From an uncultured Pirellula sp. (lineage in GTDB: Bacteria > Planctomycetota > Planctomycetia > Pirellulales > Pirellulaceae): DNA of 64,000 nucleotides. Positions 30,266-39,720 of the stretch are shown here, in pieces. The notes under the pieces were generated by a model. The model worked only from the letters and a program-made list of their open reading frames with translations. It was not told the origin of the DNA and searched no databases. The position numbers and the translations under genes were made by a program. The DNA lies in NCBI GenBank assembly GCA_903892355.1, contig CAITIE010000090.1:1-64000 (forward strand). Direction: 5' to 3'. Within the stretch, counting starts at the first letter, position 1. The number at the start of each line of letters is the position of its first letter.

Positions 30266-30577
30266 ATGATCCGTCTGCTCGTTCTCTACCATCAACCCAA
30301 AGACCCGGAAGCGTTTGACCGGTACTACGAATCGATCCATATTCCGCTAGCTAAAAAGATGGAAGGGTTGAGGCATTGGACGATCGGCAAGGTGACCGAG
30401 GTGCTCGGCGACACCGAGTCGCAATTCTACTTTGTTGCGGACCTCTATGCCGATAGCCGCGAGCAGATTGATGAAATCCTCGCATCTCCCGAGGGACAAG
30501 CTGCAGTGGCTGATGTCCCAAATTATGCGACAGGCGGCGTCGTGTTTTTGTACACGGAAGTCGAAACCGTGATCTAG
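30266..30577 (+). CDS. EthD family protein
   Basis: A small 103-residue ferredoxin-like alpha/beta barrel protein. The N-terminus MIRLLVLYHQPKDPEAFDRYYESIHIPLAKKMEGLR is the EthD signature (His in the HIPLA segment). Characterised members belong to ether-degradation clusters or to polyketide oxidases and cyclases, but most are of unknown role. It is divergent from kynU with 140 bases between, so the two may share a control region, and it stands 51 bases upstream of a Gfo/Idh gene. Confidence 0.85.
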   Translation: MIRLLVLYHQPKDPEAFDRYYESIHIPLAKKMEGLRHWTIGKVTEVLGDTESQFYFVADLYADSREQIDEILASPEGQAAVADVPNYATGGVVFLYTEVETVI

Positions 30578-30628
30578 CCGACCAAAAGGCGCATTGCCCG
30601 ATCTGTACCAGGATAAATCGATCGCAAC

Positions 30629-31711
30629 ATGATCCAAACGCGAAGAACCCTCATCGCTCATCTCGGAACCGCGATTGCCTCTTCCGCGATAACACTGGGG
30701 CCTAAACCCTATCGCTCCCAAGCCACGGACACAACAGCTGTGGACAGGATTCGAATCGGTCAGATCGGGGTAGGGCACGGTCACGCCAGCAAGATTTCCG
30801 TTTACCGCAACTCACCGGACTACGAGGTTGTAGGAATTGTTGAACACGATCTGACCGTTCGCGAGGCAGCTCGATCGAACAACGCGTTCCAGGATGTGCC
30901 TTGGATGACCCAGGAGCAATTGCTCAACGTTCCGGGGTTGCAAGCAGTTTTAGTAGAGACAGAGGTGCGAGATTCCTTGGAAGTCGCTCACGCATGCATC
31001 GACGCGGGCAAGCACATTCATCTCGACAAACCGGCAGGTGACTCACTTCCACGCTTTCAAGAGTTGATCCGCAAAGCCGAAGCGTCGCGTCTGATGATCC
31101 AAATGGGATACATGTACCGTTACAACCCTGCCATCATCCTTTTGCGAGAACTCCTGAAGCAGGGTTATTTGGGGGACATCTTCGAAATCCATGCCGTCAT
31201 GAGCAAAGTACTGCCTGCATCTGATCGCATCGAGCAGGCGAAGTATCAAGGTGGCATGATGTTTGAACTCGGCTGCCATCTGATCGATTTGATCCTTGGA
31301 ATGATGGGGGTTCCCGACCGAGTGCACCCATTCTCCCAATCGACCTCTGCATTTGGCGACACGCTGAACGACAATATGCTGGCGGTACTGACGTACCCTC
31401 GCGCGATCGCGACGGTGAAGTCGTCAGCGGTCGAAGTCGAGGGATTCAGCAGACGGCACTTGGTCGTATGCGGAACCGAGGGTACCGTTCATATCCAGCC
31501 ACTGGACAATCCTACGGCTACGCTCTCGCTCTCCAAAGTGAGGGGTAACTATCGTTCCGGAATCCAGGAAGTCCAATTCCCAAAGTACGTGCGATATGTG
31601 GATGATGCCGCCGATATGGCGCGTATCTTACGAGGTGAGAAGGAATCGGATTACACTTATGCGCATGACCTCCATGTGCAGCAAACGGTTCTCCGAGCGT
31701 CTGGTCTTTAA
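30629..31711 (+). CDS. Gfo/Idh/MocA family oxidoreductase
   Basis: 360 residues with an apparent N-terminal signal (MIQTRRTLIAHLGTAIASSAI, Tat-like TRR). The Rossmann domain contains RIGQIGVGHGHASKISVYR and VVGIVEHD; the catalytic-Lys motif is KHIHLDKPAGDSL, with DKP in place of the common EKP. MGYMYRYNPAI and GGMMFELGCHLIDLILGMMG are family landmarks of the C-terminal domain. It probably oxidises or reduces a sugar or inositol derivative with NAD(P). The alpha/beta-hydrolase gene follows after ten bases, indicating an operon. Confidence 0.88.
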   Translation: MIQTRRTLIAHLGTAIASSAITLGPKPYRSQATDTTAVDRIRIGQIGVGHGHASKISVYRNSPDYEVVGIVEHDLTVREAARSNNAFQDVPWMTQEQLLNVPGLQAVLVETEVRDSLEVAHACIDAGKHIHLDKPAGDSLPRFQELIRKAEASRLMIQMGYMYRYNPAIILLRELLKQGYLGDIFEIHAVMSKVLPASDRIEQAKYQGGMMFELGCHLIDLILGMMGVPDRVHPFSQSTSAFGDTLNDNMLAVLTYPRAIATVKSSAVEVEGFSRRHLVVCGTEGTVHIQPLDNPTATLSLSKVRGNYRSGIQEVQFPKYVRYVDDAADMARILRGEKESDYTYAHDLHVQQTVLRASGL

Positions 31712-31721
31712 GTCTTTATGA

Positions 31722-32669
31722 ATGAAGGCAACTTTTGTGAAAACATCGAATTCCCAAGGTATCGGCTATCGCGTCATGCTCGTAACAGCCATCGCAACCA
31801 ACGGGGTGACGTTCCATGGCAACGCATGGGCTCAACAACCGCGAGTCTCCACGGAGACTAGATCAGCATCGGAGGAAGTGGTTAAACCATTATCGATCGA
31901 TCTTCGATTCGAGGGTGAAACCATCGATAGGTGGCAAGGATACCAAAGGCACCGTTTTCAATTCCAAGGGCTGGAGGCGTGGGTTGTTGAACCGGACAAG
32001 CCGATCGGTGGAGGATTGTTTTCTTGGTGTTTGATGTTTCCTGATGCATTCACCGAGCGATGCGCGGCCCCGCAGCTTCTCGAACGAGGGTTCTATCACG
32101 TTTATCTCTCGGTGGGCAATACTTTTGGTTCACCTGAGGCGGTCCAACAACTCGCGTCATTCCATCAATTCTTAATTGAACGAGGATTTGCGAAACGCGC
32201 AGTGTTAATCGGTATCAGTCGAGGAGGATTGTACGCACATCGCTACGGGTCCGAGCATCCGGAAAATGTTTCCGTCATTTACGGAGATGCGGCCGTCCTG
32301 GACATGAAGAGTTGGCCCGGTGGAAAGGGTAAAGGAAAGGGAAGTCCTGGGGACTGGCAAGCAATGAAACAGAGTTATGGATTTCAGAGTGAGTCGGATG
32401 CGATGGCATACGATGGTAACCCAATCGATCGCTTGGCCCCGTTATCAAAGCAAAAAATCGCACTCGTTTACGTTGTTGGAGATGCAGACGACGTGGTTCC
32501 TTACGAGGAGAATACGAGTCTGGTGGAAGCTCGCTACAAGGAACTCGGTGGCACGGTCGAGGTTTATCACAAGCCTGGCGTTGGCCATCATCCTCATGGG
32601 TTGGACGATCCCAAGCCTGTGGTTGAGTTTATCGTTCGGCATTCGGTGGATGCGAAGCGGAACCGATAG
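31722..32669 (+). CDS. secreted alpha/beta hydrolase
   Basis: 315 residues with an N-terminal signal-like region (YRVMLVTAIATNGVTFHGNAWAQ). Hydrolase motifs are the nucleophile elbow GISRGGLYAHRYG (Ser of GxSxG), YVVGDADDVVPYEEN for the acid strand and GVGHHPHGLDD for the catalytic His. The segment WPGGKGKGKGSPGDW is an unusually Gly/Lys-rich loop. Members of this planctomycete group are annotated as alpha/beta hydrolases or sialate/acetyl esterases; the substrate is unknown. It is coupled to the upstream Gfo/Idh gene. Confidence 0.82.
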   Translation: MKATFVKTSNSQGIGYRVMLVTAIATNGVTFHGNAWAQQPRVSTETRSASEEVVKPLSIDLRFEGETIDRWQGYQRHRFQFQGLEAWVVEPDKPIGGGLFSWCLMFPDAFTERCAAPQLLERGFYHVYLSVGNTFGSPEAVQQLASFHQFLIERGFAKRAVLIGISRGGLYAHRYGSEHPENVSVIYGDAAVLDMKSWPGGKGKGKGSPGDWQAMKQSYGFQSESDAMAYDGNPIDRLAPLSKQKIALVYVVGDADDVVPYEENTSLVEARYKELGGTVEVYHKPGVGHHPHGLDDPKPVVEFIVRHSVDAKRNR

Positions 32670-32694
32670 AACCGACAAACAGAGTGAGTATCTA

Positions 32695-32724
32695 GTGAGC
32701 GGCGACGCGCTAGCGGCCGGTTTA
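32695..32724 (+). repeat. 30-bp interspersed repeat, copy 1
   Basis: Begins GTGAGCGGCGACGCGCTAGC and ends GGCCGGTTTA. A second copy with a single difference is at 32851-32880. The core GCGACGCGCTAG resembles intergenic repeats I remember from other planctomycete genomes; this is not checked. Confidence 0.8.
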
Positions 32725-32741
32725 GCACGTGTCGGGAGAAT

Positions 32742-32770
32742 TTCACGCAAAGGCGCGAAGACGCGAAGGG
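32742..32770 (+). repeat. ACGC-type intergenic repeat
   Basis: Short degenerate tandem TTCACGCAAAGGCGCGAAG followed by ACGCGAAGG, made of (A)CGC(A/G)AAG units of about nine bases. This unit type is frequent between genes in planctomycetes and related bacteria. It lies between the two 30-bp repeats, so the whole stretch 32695-32880 is repeat-derived. Confidence 0.55.
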
Positions 32771-32850
32771 ATGAATACACCAACGCGTTAATCAATCGTA
32801 GTGGATCTCGCTAGAGATCCCGACTGCTGAACATTCCGCACCTGAGTTTC

Positions 32851-32880
32851 GTGAGCGGCGACGCGCTAGTGGCCGGTTTA
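32851..32880 (+). repeat. 30-bp interspersed repeat, copy 2, overlapping a stop codon
   Basis: Same sequence as 32695-32724 except one base (CTAGT for CTAGC). Its last three bases, TTA, are the complement of the TAA stop codon of the minus-strand gene ending at 32878. The repeat therefore provides that gene's stop and begins its 3' untranslated region. Confidence 0.8.
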
Positions 32881-33594
32881 GCGTCGGTACTCAGGCGGAT
32901 AGAGTTGGCCTTGAGCGGCTCCATACCCCGGCACGCCGCCATACCCTTGTGACGCACCGTATCCTTGTGGCCCGTATCCTTGTGGCCCGTATGCTTGTGG
33001 CCCGTATGCTTGTGAAGGCTGCTGTGCGGGTTGATACCCCGGCGCTGCTGGAGGATAGTATGCAGGGTTCTGGTTCCAGGCACCTTGGGTCGCAGGTAAC
33101 TGGCCCACCTGGCCTTGGTAATTCGGATAACCGGGAGTTTGTGGTTGATAACCACCCGGAAGGGCCCCGCCGGGAACATACCCTTGTTGGTATCCGGGGA
33201 TGGCATGTTGTCCGTTTTGGACATAGCCATTGGCTGGAACCGCTGCACCTTGAAACCCTGGCAAGATCTGATTGGGTTGGAACGAGTACTGCTGGCCGTC
33301 TGCACCGACGGTCACGGTTCCTTGATTTTGGGACCAGCTGATACCTTGGTTGCGAAGATCCTCTTTGATGATTGCGCCGGCTTCTTGGACTTTTTCACGG
33401 TTCACACGAAAGTGGGGAACGCCACCTTCCCAGTCGACGGTGAGTGCTCCGGTAGCGAGCAAGCCTGCGGCAATTGTCAGCAGAATACGGGACCCCAAGG
33501 GCGTTGCCGCGATACTGCGGATCGGGGCTGGAGCAAACATGAGGAGCCCTTCCACTACCCGCTGTGGAGTCGTCTTTTGAGGCTTTTTCGCCAT
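32878..33594 (-). CDS. hypothetical protein with Gly/Gln/Tyr/Pro-rich repetitive C-terminus
   Basis: 238 residues, strong ATG start (MAKKPQKTTPQRVVEGLLMF). The N-terminal part (1-100) has one hydrophobic segment (ILLTIAAGLLATGALTVDW) and a short folded-looking region (TVTVGADGQQYSFQ). From residue ~110 it is low complexity, with imperfect units such as GYQPQTPGY, QAYGPQ and GYGPQ; the last QAYGPQ/GYGPQ units are near-identical 15-18-bp DNA repeats at about 32955-33010. Such tails occur in surface-adhesive or phase-separating proteins; the function here is unknown. A single-pass membrane protein with a disordered tail is the best description. Confidence 0.75.
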   Translation of the reverse strand: MAKKPQKTTPQRVVEGLLMFAPAPIRSIAATPLGSRILLTIAAGLLATGALTVDWEGGVPHFRVNREKVQEAGAIIKEDLRNQGISWSQNQGTVTVGADGQQYSFQPNQILPGFQGAAVPANGYVQNGQHAIPGYQQGYVPGGALPGGYQPQTPGYPNYQGQVGQLPATQGAWNQNPAYYPPAAPGYQPAQQPSQAYGPQAYGPQGYGPQGYGASQGYGGVPGYGAAQGQLYPPEYRR

Positions 33595-33763
33595 GACTGC
33601 ATCCTTATGTCAACCCGCCGAACGTGGCGCAGACCGATCCATGCGTGCTTGTATCGGCCAAACAACCTTGGTGGCAAGGGCACTCTGGCGAAGATTATGA
33701 AAGATTGCCTGCATTAACCCGACTTTGGGAGCAGCGCAATCGTTCTATTCCCACCTGTGAGAA

Positions 33764-36595
33764 TCAGCCGGTGGTCCCAAGTCCACTCGCGATGGCGTTG
33801 ACGGTGAGCAGCAATTGGGGAATCAGCCGATCTGCTTCCTGGGTTTGTTGCATGCGATGGTAACTGCGCCACATCCGCAGCAAGTCAATTTGTTGTTGGT
33901 GCAGGACTTTCAAGCCACTCGATCGCAGGTTCATCATCCGTTGGATATTTGGCCTGCGTTCTTCCAAGGGTCCTCCGTAGATGCGTTCGATACGTTCGCG
34001 TGTGAGTTGGAGTTCGGATTCGATGGCATGCATGAAGCGGTCCCTCAAGCCCACAACTTCTACCATGCCAGCATAGGAGCGCATGATGTCCAGGTCGGTC
34101 GCTGCAAGGCTCGTCGCGACGTTGCTGATCAAGTAATGAAGAGGAGCCCAATGGTTCCACGTGTTTTCCACCGCTGCGAAGGCGGATGGGTTTGTTTCAA
34201 GGAGTCGATGGAGTGCAGACCCGACCCCATACCACCCCGACAAGAAAAAGCGAGCTTGTCCCCAACTGAAGACCCACGGGATCGCGCGAAGGTCGGCCAA
34301 GGATTGCTGGCCCGTGCGTCGAGCCGGCCGCGAACCGATTCGGCTTTGTTCGATCGCGTCGATCGGGGTTGCTTGGCGGAAGAAATGCACGAAGCCTTCG
34401 GCTTGAATCAAGTCGGTGTATTGGTCCCTCGCCCAGTCGGCCAATGTGGTCAAGGTAGCATCGAGTGGATGATCCTGTGACAGTTCTTTTTCATCCAAGA
34501 GGGTTTTGCGAGTGACCCCGGCAAGGAACAATTCCAAGTTGTACATGGCAGTCGATTGATGCGCATACTTCTGTGGAATCGTTTCGCCTTGTTCCGTGAC
34601 ACGAAGATCTCCGGAGAGGGATTGGTGCGGGAGGGCTTTGATGAAACGATGGGTCGGACCAGCCCCTCGGCTGATGGTTCCACCCCGGCCGTGGAAGAAA
34701 CGAGTTCTTACGCCATATTTCCTACCGACGAGGGTTAATTCCTTTTGAGCGCATCGCAGGTTTACCAGGCTGGCGAGAATCCCACCATCCTTGTTGCTAT
34801 CGCTATAACCGATCATGATTTGACTGCATGGCTCGCCCGCAGGTTGGGCCTGAGTACCAGACGCGTTATTCCCAGACGATAGGCTCCGTTTGGTGATTGG
34901 GTGATTGAGGAATGCATCGTAAATTGCCGGACTGTTTTTTAGATCATCGACAGTTTCGAAGAGCGGCACGACGGCGAGTGGGCAGCGAAGTCCCTCAGGG
35001 GTCTCCTCCATCAATCCAACTTCGCGTGCTAGGAGGTAAACCACGAGCAGGTCGGAGACACTTCGGGTCATGCTGACGATCAATGCTCCCAATCCTTCTT
35101 GACCGTAGGCCTCTCTATATTCTTTGAGGACTCTCAATGCGGATAGAACCGCATCCGCTTCTTGCCCCAGGGACGAATCGGGGCGGGCAAAAGGGCGTCG
35201 AGAATGAAGTTCCGATTCGAGCAACTTCAATCGTTCTTCTTCGGACCATTGTGAGAAATTTGTCCGTTCCAACCCTGCAGCCGAGAGGAGTTGCTCAACC
35301 GCTCGGTCGTGGAAAGCACTGTTTTGACGAACATCGAGGACCGCGAGATGGAAGCCGAAGGTTTGAACGATTCGCATCAGCGGTTGGACCGCATAGTCGG
35401 CGGGTCGTCGTAGACCAGTTGCGATCAAGCTGTCGTATAGGAGCCTTAGATCCGCGAGCAGTTCGGTGGATCGCTGGTAGGTGGGTGGTGCTTCGCTGAG
35501 GATTTTCTCATCCGCTGGATCAAAACGGGGCAGTCTCGAAAGCATCATATTGATGAATTGGCGCCATGGTTCGTTGGGATTCCGATCGAGAGCTTTTTTT
35601 CCTTGGTCGCCAAGCCGTTGGGATGCGTCCGCGAGGGCTTGCAAGAACTCAGGGTTCGGCCGTTGCCAGTATGCGGACAAACTAAGGAGTCTCGCCAACT
35701 GTTGAAGATGGCGTTGGACCAATCCAATCGCGTTGCGTCGCAATTCCAATAGACTCTGCCGCGTGACGTCGGCAGTTACTAGCGGGTGTCCATCGCGATC
35801 CCCACCCACCCACGTACCAAACGTCAATCGCGGGAAAACGAGCGGGTTATCGAAGACCTTCGGATCGAGACCGACGTGAGTCCACGCCTTGCGAAGCCGT
35901 TGGTCCAGGGGCCGAAGCACAGCGGGAAAAACATGGGTCAAGTAGTCGAGAACATTTCGGCGTTCCGACTGGATATCCGGTTTGTCCAAATAGATTTCGC
36001 CCGTCCGCCAAAGAATGGCTAGAAGCGCTCGAACAGCAAAGTCGTTCTCCTCAAGTTGCGGATCGGACTCCAATGCGTTCGACTCGCCTTGGGACACCGA
36101 CATTTCCAGCAGCTGCTGGTGGATTTGAAATCGATCGAACAACCGACGATGGTGTGCCAGCACCGTAGCTCGTTTAGCCTCGGTCGGGTGGGCGGTCAGC
36201 ACCAGTTCCACTTGCATGGATGCAATGCGATCCGCAATGGCTTCGGAGGTCCAGCCTAGGTCTTTGAGTTGTCGGAGAGAATCTCCCCAGAGAGCGGGCA
36301 ATGCATCGAGGCCCGATTTCCGCTCGATCGATTTTCGGAAATGGTCTGCCGCATTTTGCTCGGCCATCCCCAGGAGCTGGAATGCGATGGAGTAGGCTTG
36401 GGTGAGATGAACCGATCCGCTTAGTCCAGAAGAAGTTAGGGGCAATGTTCCCGACAGGGGCAACATCTCCGCCAATTCTTTTTCGCCACCCTCCTCAAGC
36501 ACATCTCGGAGGCAACCGTGAATCCACTCCCACTGTCCCCGGAGACTTTCCTCATTCAGGGCCAATACGCTCTCGACAACCATAGGAATTCGCAC
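33764..36595 (-). CDS. ppc: phosphoenolpyruvate carboxylase
   Basis: Carboxylates PEP with bicarbonate to oxaloacetate, replenishing the TCA cycle. At 943 residues it has the usual bacterial length. Diagnostic motifs are VVLTAHPTEAKRATVLAHHRRLF (catalytic His), FGTWVGGDRDGHPLVT, MIGYSDSNKDGGILASLVNL (second signature with catalytic Lys), FFHGRGGTISRGAGPTHRFI (Arg-rich PEP-binding loop) and the C-terminal NAIASGLGTTG, close to the conserved end of the family. Start ATG 36595 gives MRIPMVVESVLALNEESLRG. It is divergent from the bestrophin-like gene with about 150 bases between. Confidence 0.95.
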   Translation of the reverse strand: MRIPMVVESVLALNEESLRGQWEWIHGCLRDVLEEGGEKELAEMLPLSGTLPLTSSGLSGSVHLTQAYSIAFQLLGMAEQNAADHFRKSIERKSGLDALPALWGDSLRQLKDLGWTSEAIADRIASMQVELVLTAHPTEAKRATVLAHHRRLFDRFQIHQQLLEMSVSQGESNALESDPQLEENDFAVRALLAILWRTGEIYLDKPDIQSERRNVLDYLTHVFPAVLRPLDQRLRKAWTHVGLDPKVFDNPLVFPRLTFGTWVGGDRDGHPLVTADVTRQSLLELRRNAIGLVQRHLQQLARLLSLSAYWQRPNPEFLQALADASQRLGDQGKKALDRNPNEPWRQFINMMLSRLPRFDPADEKILSEAPPTYQRSTELLADLRLLYDSLIATGLRRPADYAVQPLMRIVQTFGFHLAVLDVRQNSAFHDRAVEQLLSAAGLERTNFSQWSEEERLKLLESELHSRRPFARPDSSLGQEADAVLSALRVLKEYREAYGQEGLGALIVSMTRSVSDLLVVYLLAREVGLMEETPEGLRCPLAVVPLFETVDDLKNSPAIYDAFLNHPITKRSLSSGNNASGTQAQPAGEPCSQIMIGYSDSNKDGGILASLVNLRCAQKELTLVGRKYGVRTRFFHGRGGTISRGAGPTHRFIKALPHQSLSGDLRVTEQGETIPQKYAHQSTAMYNLELFLAGVTRKTLLDEKELSQDHPLDATLTTLADWARDQYTDLIQAEGFVHFFRQATPIDAIEQSRIGSRPARRTGQQSLADLRAIPWVFSWGQARFFLSGWYGVGSALHRLLETNPSAFAAVENTWNHWAPLHYLISNVATSLAATDLDIMRSYAGMVEVVGLRDRFMHAIESELQLTRERIERIYGGPLEERRPNIQRMMNLRSSGLKVLHQQQIDLLRMWRSYHRMQQTQEADRLIPQLLLTVNAIASGLGTTG

Positions 36596-36742
36596 TCAAT
36601 CTATGCAAAAACTAAGAGAACTTCGGAAATCCAAGCATGATCCTGGGGAGAGGTTGTACTAAGCGTAACCGCCCTATGGTATTTTTCCACTCGCAATTCC
36701 GTTCATTTGAAGTTCGACCCAAAAATTGGTACGCGAAAAACG

Positions 36743-37654
36743 ATGGATTCCAAGAGTTCCTTGTCACCGGTCCAACAGAGTCGGAGTTGGTTTCGCAATG
36801 CGTTTGCATGGAACGGAACGGCATTGCCACTGTGCTACCAACGGATCGTGTTGCTCGTCGCTTACGCGTGCTTCGTCCAAGGAATCCATTCGGAGCTGTG
36901 GTGGGGCAAACCTGATGGTTCGCGACTCGATACCGCATTTATGCTCGACACGTTTGGCCACGTGGTGCTCGGTTCGCTGATCGGTTTTTTACTAGTGGTA
37001 CGAATCAATGCATCCAATGCACGTTATTGGGAGGGGAGAACCCATTGGGGTACGATCGTCAATGCCAGTCGCAACTTGACGCGCGCTGGCTCACTGTACA
37101 CTTCGAGCGGAAAAGAACTGGCCAATCTCGTTGCGGCGTATGCGATAACACTCAAAGCATCGTTGCGAGGCTCACGCGATCTGTCAGAGGCGAGCCCTTT
37201 CCTATCGGAAGAGCTCATGCGTGTGGTTGAAGGGTTCGGAAACCAACCTACGGCCATCGCAGCGGCTATGTCAGCTTGGGTGAAGGACCAAGCGGTTCGG
37301 GGTGTGATCAACCCGGAGATCACCCGGCATCTCGAATCTCAAATCGCGGAACTCGTCAATGCTCAGGGTGGCTGTGAAAAGATTCAGAAAACCCCACTCC
37401 CCTTCGCCTATGTTTCGATGATCAAACTCCTCATCCTGGTGTATTTGATCACCCTCCCAATGGTGACCTGCGAGCGTTTTGGTTGGTGGTCCCCTATTTT
37501 GGTGGCGGTTCTTTCGCTGGGGATGTTCGGGATGGAGGAAACGAGCGTCGAGATCGAGGATCCTTTCGGGACCAATGCTAACTGTCTGAACCTCGATGTT
37601 TTGACCATCACCATCGCGCGCGACACGGGGCAACTCGCCCGATTCTCGTCCTAG
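36743..37654 (+). CDS. bestrophin family (UPF0187) ion channel
   Basis: 303 residues from ATG 36743 (MDSKSSLSPVQQSRSWF). The family core is clear: FGHVVLGSLIGFLLVVRINASNARYWEGRTHWGTIVNASRNLTR (second membrane helix and the R-x-N-x-x-x-x-R-x-x-E-x-R block) and GMFGMEETSVEIEDPFGTNANCLNLD (the conserved acidic E-x-E-D-P-F-G segment before the C-terminal helices). Bacterial homologues form pentameric cation or anion channels in the inner membrane. It is divergent from ppc. Confidence 0.9.
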   Translation: MDSKSSLSPVQQSRSWFRNAFAWNGTALPLCYQRIVLLVAYACFVQGIHSELWWGKPDGSRLDTAFMLDTFGHVVLGSLIGFLLVVRINASNARYWEGRTHWGTIVNASRNLTRAGSLYTSSGKELANLVAAYAITLKASLRGSRDLSEASPFLSEELMRVVEGFGNQPTAIAAAMSAWVKDQAVRGVINPEITRHLESQIAELVNAQGGCEKIQKTPLPFAYVSMIKLLILVYLITLPMVTCERFGWWSPILVAVLSLGMFGMEETSVEIEDPFGTNANCLNLDVLTITIARDTGQLARFSS

Positions 37655-37855
37655 CGACGTTGCCAACGGTTTCGTCCCCCACGCCAAATAAGTGGACATT
37701 CCATGCGATGCGAGCGAGTCTCACGCGCGATGGTACGTGCGCGATTCGGATGGCGAATGAACGAGAGGAAGAAGCATCAAAAGTAGCCTAGACCTCCTAG
37801 GTTTCTATAATTCAAGACCTGGCCCCCAAGACCGCTTGAATGAAGGAGAAGGCAA

Positions 37856-39691
37856 GTGCTTGACGCAAACGCAAGACCTTTACGATCGGAAGCAGAGAGC
37901 GATACCAGCGGGACGGAGGCCGCTGCAAGCGGTGAAAACTTTGGGGCTGTCTCGGAACACATCAGCAAAAACGGGGGCACGCTCCCGTATCGCACTTGGT
38001 CGTTCGTTGCGGACCGCCTGAGTATCCATTTCGAAACAGTGGTGACGTACCCACCACCATCGGAGGGTGATAAGGACACGACGAGAAAGAAGCGAAAGCC
38101 CCGGTACCAGGTGTCCAAGATCCGCGTCGATGCTTTTCGGTCAAATACTTCGCTCCTTATCGAAGACCCAGTGGTTCGTCGAACTCATGCACGATGTTCC
38201 TACGTATGGGAGCCCAGGCTTCCCTCTCGAATTGCGCGGGAAATGTACGACGTGGTGGTAGCCGCTGTGGCGCATATCGAAAGCGCCGAGTCGGTTCTCG
38301 AAGCGGACCAGAAGATTGAAGAAATTGTCAATGCGGTGCGTGCTATCACGATGCGGTTGAACAAGACCCTTGGGTGGAAGGTAATTTCCCTTCCCAAGAT
38401 CGATGCGAGGGAGACTCCGCTGGCTCCCCATCAAGCGATGCCCTGGTCCGTGCGATGGAATTCTCCCAAAGAGCAATTCATGCAACCCATCTTTCCGACC
38501 TTTGCGGAGTTCATTGCTAATCGTTCCAGTTTGGATGGAGAAATGTTCGTTTCCACACTTGGAACACTCGACGGTCACTGGGAACTCAAGGCGAGGATTT
38601 TGCCAGCCCAGGAACGGGCCCATTTCACGTTGCGTTGGCGTTCTTTCCGCCACAAAGATGGAGTCCAGGAGGAAAGCTCGGAAGATTTCGTCGTTTCCTT
38701 TGCTGACAAAGACCAAACCCTGGACGGTTGGATCGATGAGATGTCCCGTCAAATCTTTGGACTTAAACCGGCAGTATCACCAGCGACTGCGGTTCGACGA
38801 TGGAATCGTTCGGAAAAAAAATTGAAAGCCTTCGTGTTCGACCGGATGTATGAATTGTTCGTGATGGGCCCCGAAGAGGTTCAAAAGCAATTGAATGATG
38901 CGCGCATGCCGTCCTATCCATCCCCATCGCAAGTTGATCTGGCGATCCAAATGGGAAGAATCGTTTCTTTGGACAACCGATTGGGACGCACCTCGCCTCA
39001 TGGATCGATTGTCTTCCTCGACATTGGGCATCGCCATGCACGTATCTCCTTGCAAACCAACCCCAACAGTGCCGCTTCCGCGGTGGCGTGGTACTTCCGC
39101 AACCCAATTCCGTTTCGCGATGATCCGGAATGTAAGTTGGCCGACTTTTGGAAGGCGGGACTGATGCTGACGTCAGCAAGTGACGCTGAAATTCTCGCCG
39201 GTGTCGAGCGACTGAACGTGGTCGCACTCCGTTACCACAGGGCGGCAAGTCGATTGAATTCGATCCTCGGGTTCCGAACCGAGTTGTTTCGCAATCTTAA
39301 CTTCTCGGGAAGAACGAGCGTTGAAGCTGGTGAATTGGCCCTCCTGGCCTTGGGTATCGAAGAAATCGAAGTCGAATTGATTCCGCCCGGAATCTCGACC
39401 AAGCACAACACGCTGTTTCGCAAGATCGTTTTGTCGCTTCACAACAACGGGGCTTTGGGCATCTGTCTGGAGACCGACCAGCGAGAAACGATGCAAGTGT
39501 TCCTCACCGAGGATTGCTGTATCGAGGAAGGTGGGCGTAAATCGTTGGTCAAGTACATTTGCCGACTGCTGTCGAGAGTTCATATCCAATACCACCTCCG
39601 CCTTGCGCAACTCATGGAACGGCTCGGTAACACGCCTGGTTGCTGGTGCCTTAGTATTGAGGACAAGTCATCGCCAGACGAATTGGTTTAA
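37856..39691 (+). CDS. large orphan protein, function unknown
   Basis: 611 residues from a GTG start preceded by an excellent AAGGAG. I recognise no domain. It has no signal peptide or membrane segment. Residues 35-330 look like a mixed alpha/beta region with a basic KKRKPRYQ patch near residue 80; 340-600 is mainly helical, with LFRNLNFSGRTSVEAGELAL and RKSLVKYICRLLSRVHIQYHLRLAQLMERLG near the end. The Cys pattern (one CC pair, then CWC near the C-terminus) is unremarkable. It stands alone, followed by hairpins and repeats. The strong start and long open frame make it a confident gene without an assignable role. Confidence 0.7.
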   Translation: MLDANARPLRSEAESDTSGTEAAASGENFGAVSEHISKNGGTLPYRTWSFVADRLSIHFETVVTYPPPSEGDKDTTRKKRKPRYQVSKIRVDAFRSNTSLLIEDPVVRRTHARCSYVWEPRLPSRIAREMYDVVVAAVAHIESAESVLEADQKIEEIVNAVRAITMRLNKTLGWKVISLPKIDARETPLAPHQAMPWSVRWNSPKEQFMQPIFPTFAEFIANRSSLDGEMFVSTLGTLDGHWELKARILPAQERAHFTLRWRSFRHKDGVQEESSEDFVVSFADKDQTLDGWIDEMSRQIFGLKPAVSPATAVRRWNRSEKKLKAFVFDRMYELFVMGPEEVQKQLNDARMPSYPSPSQVDLAIQMGRIVSLDNRLGRTSPHGSIVFLDIGHRHARISLQTNPNSAASAVAWYFRNPIPFRDDPECKLADFWKAGLMLTSASDAEILAGVERLNVVALRYHRAASRLNSILGFRTELFRNLNFSGRTSVEAGELALLALGIEEIEVELIPPGISTKHNTLFRKIVLSLHNNGALGICLETDQRETMQVFLTEDCCIEEGGRKSLVKYICRLLSRVHIQYHLRLAQLMERLGNTPGCWCLSIEDKSSPDELV

Positions 39692-39720
39692 ACACGTCCC
39701 CAGTTCGATCGAAACAGTCC

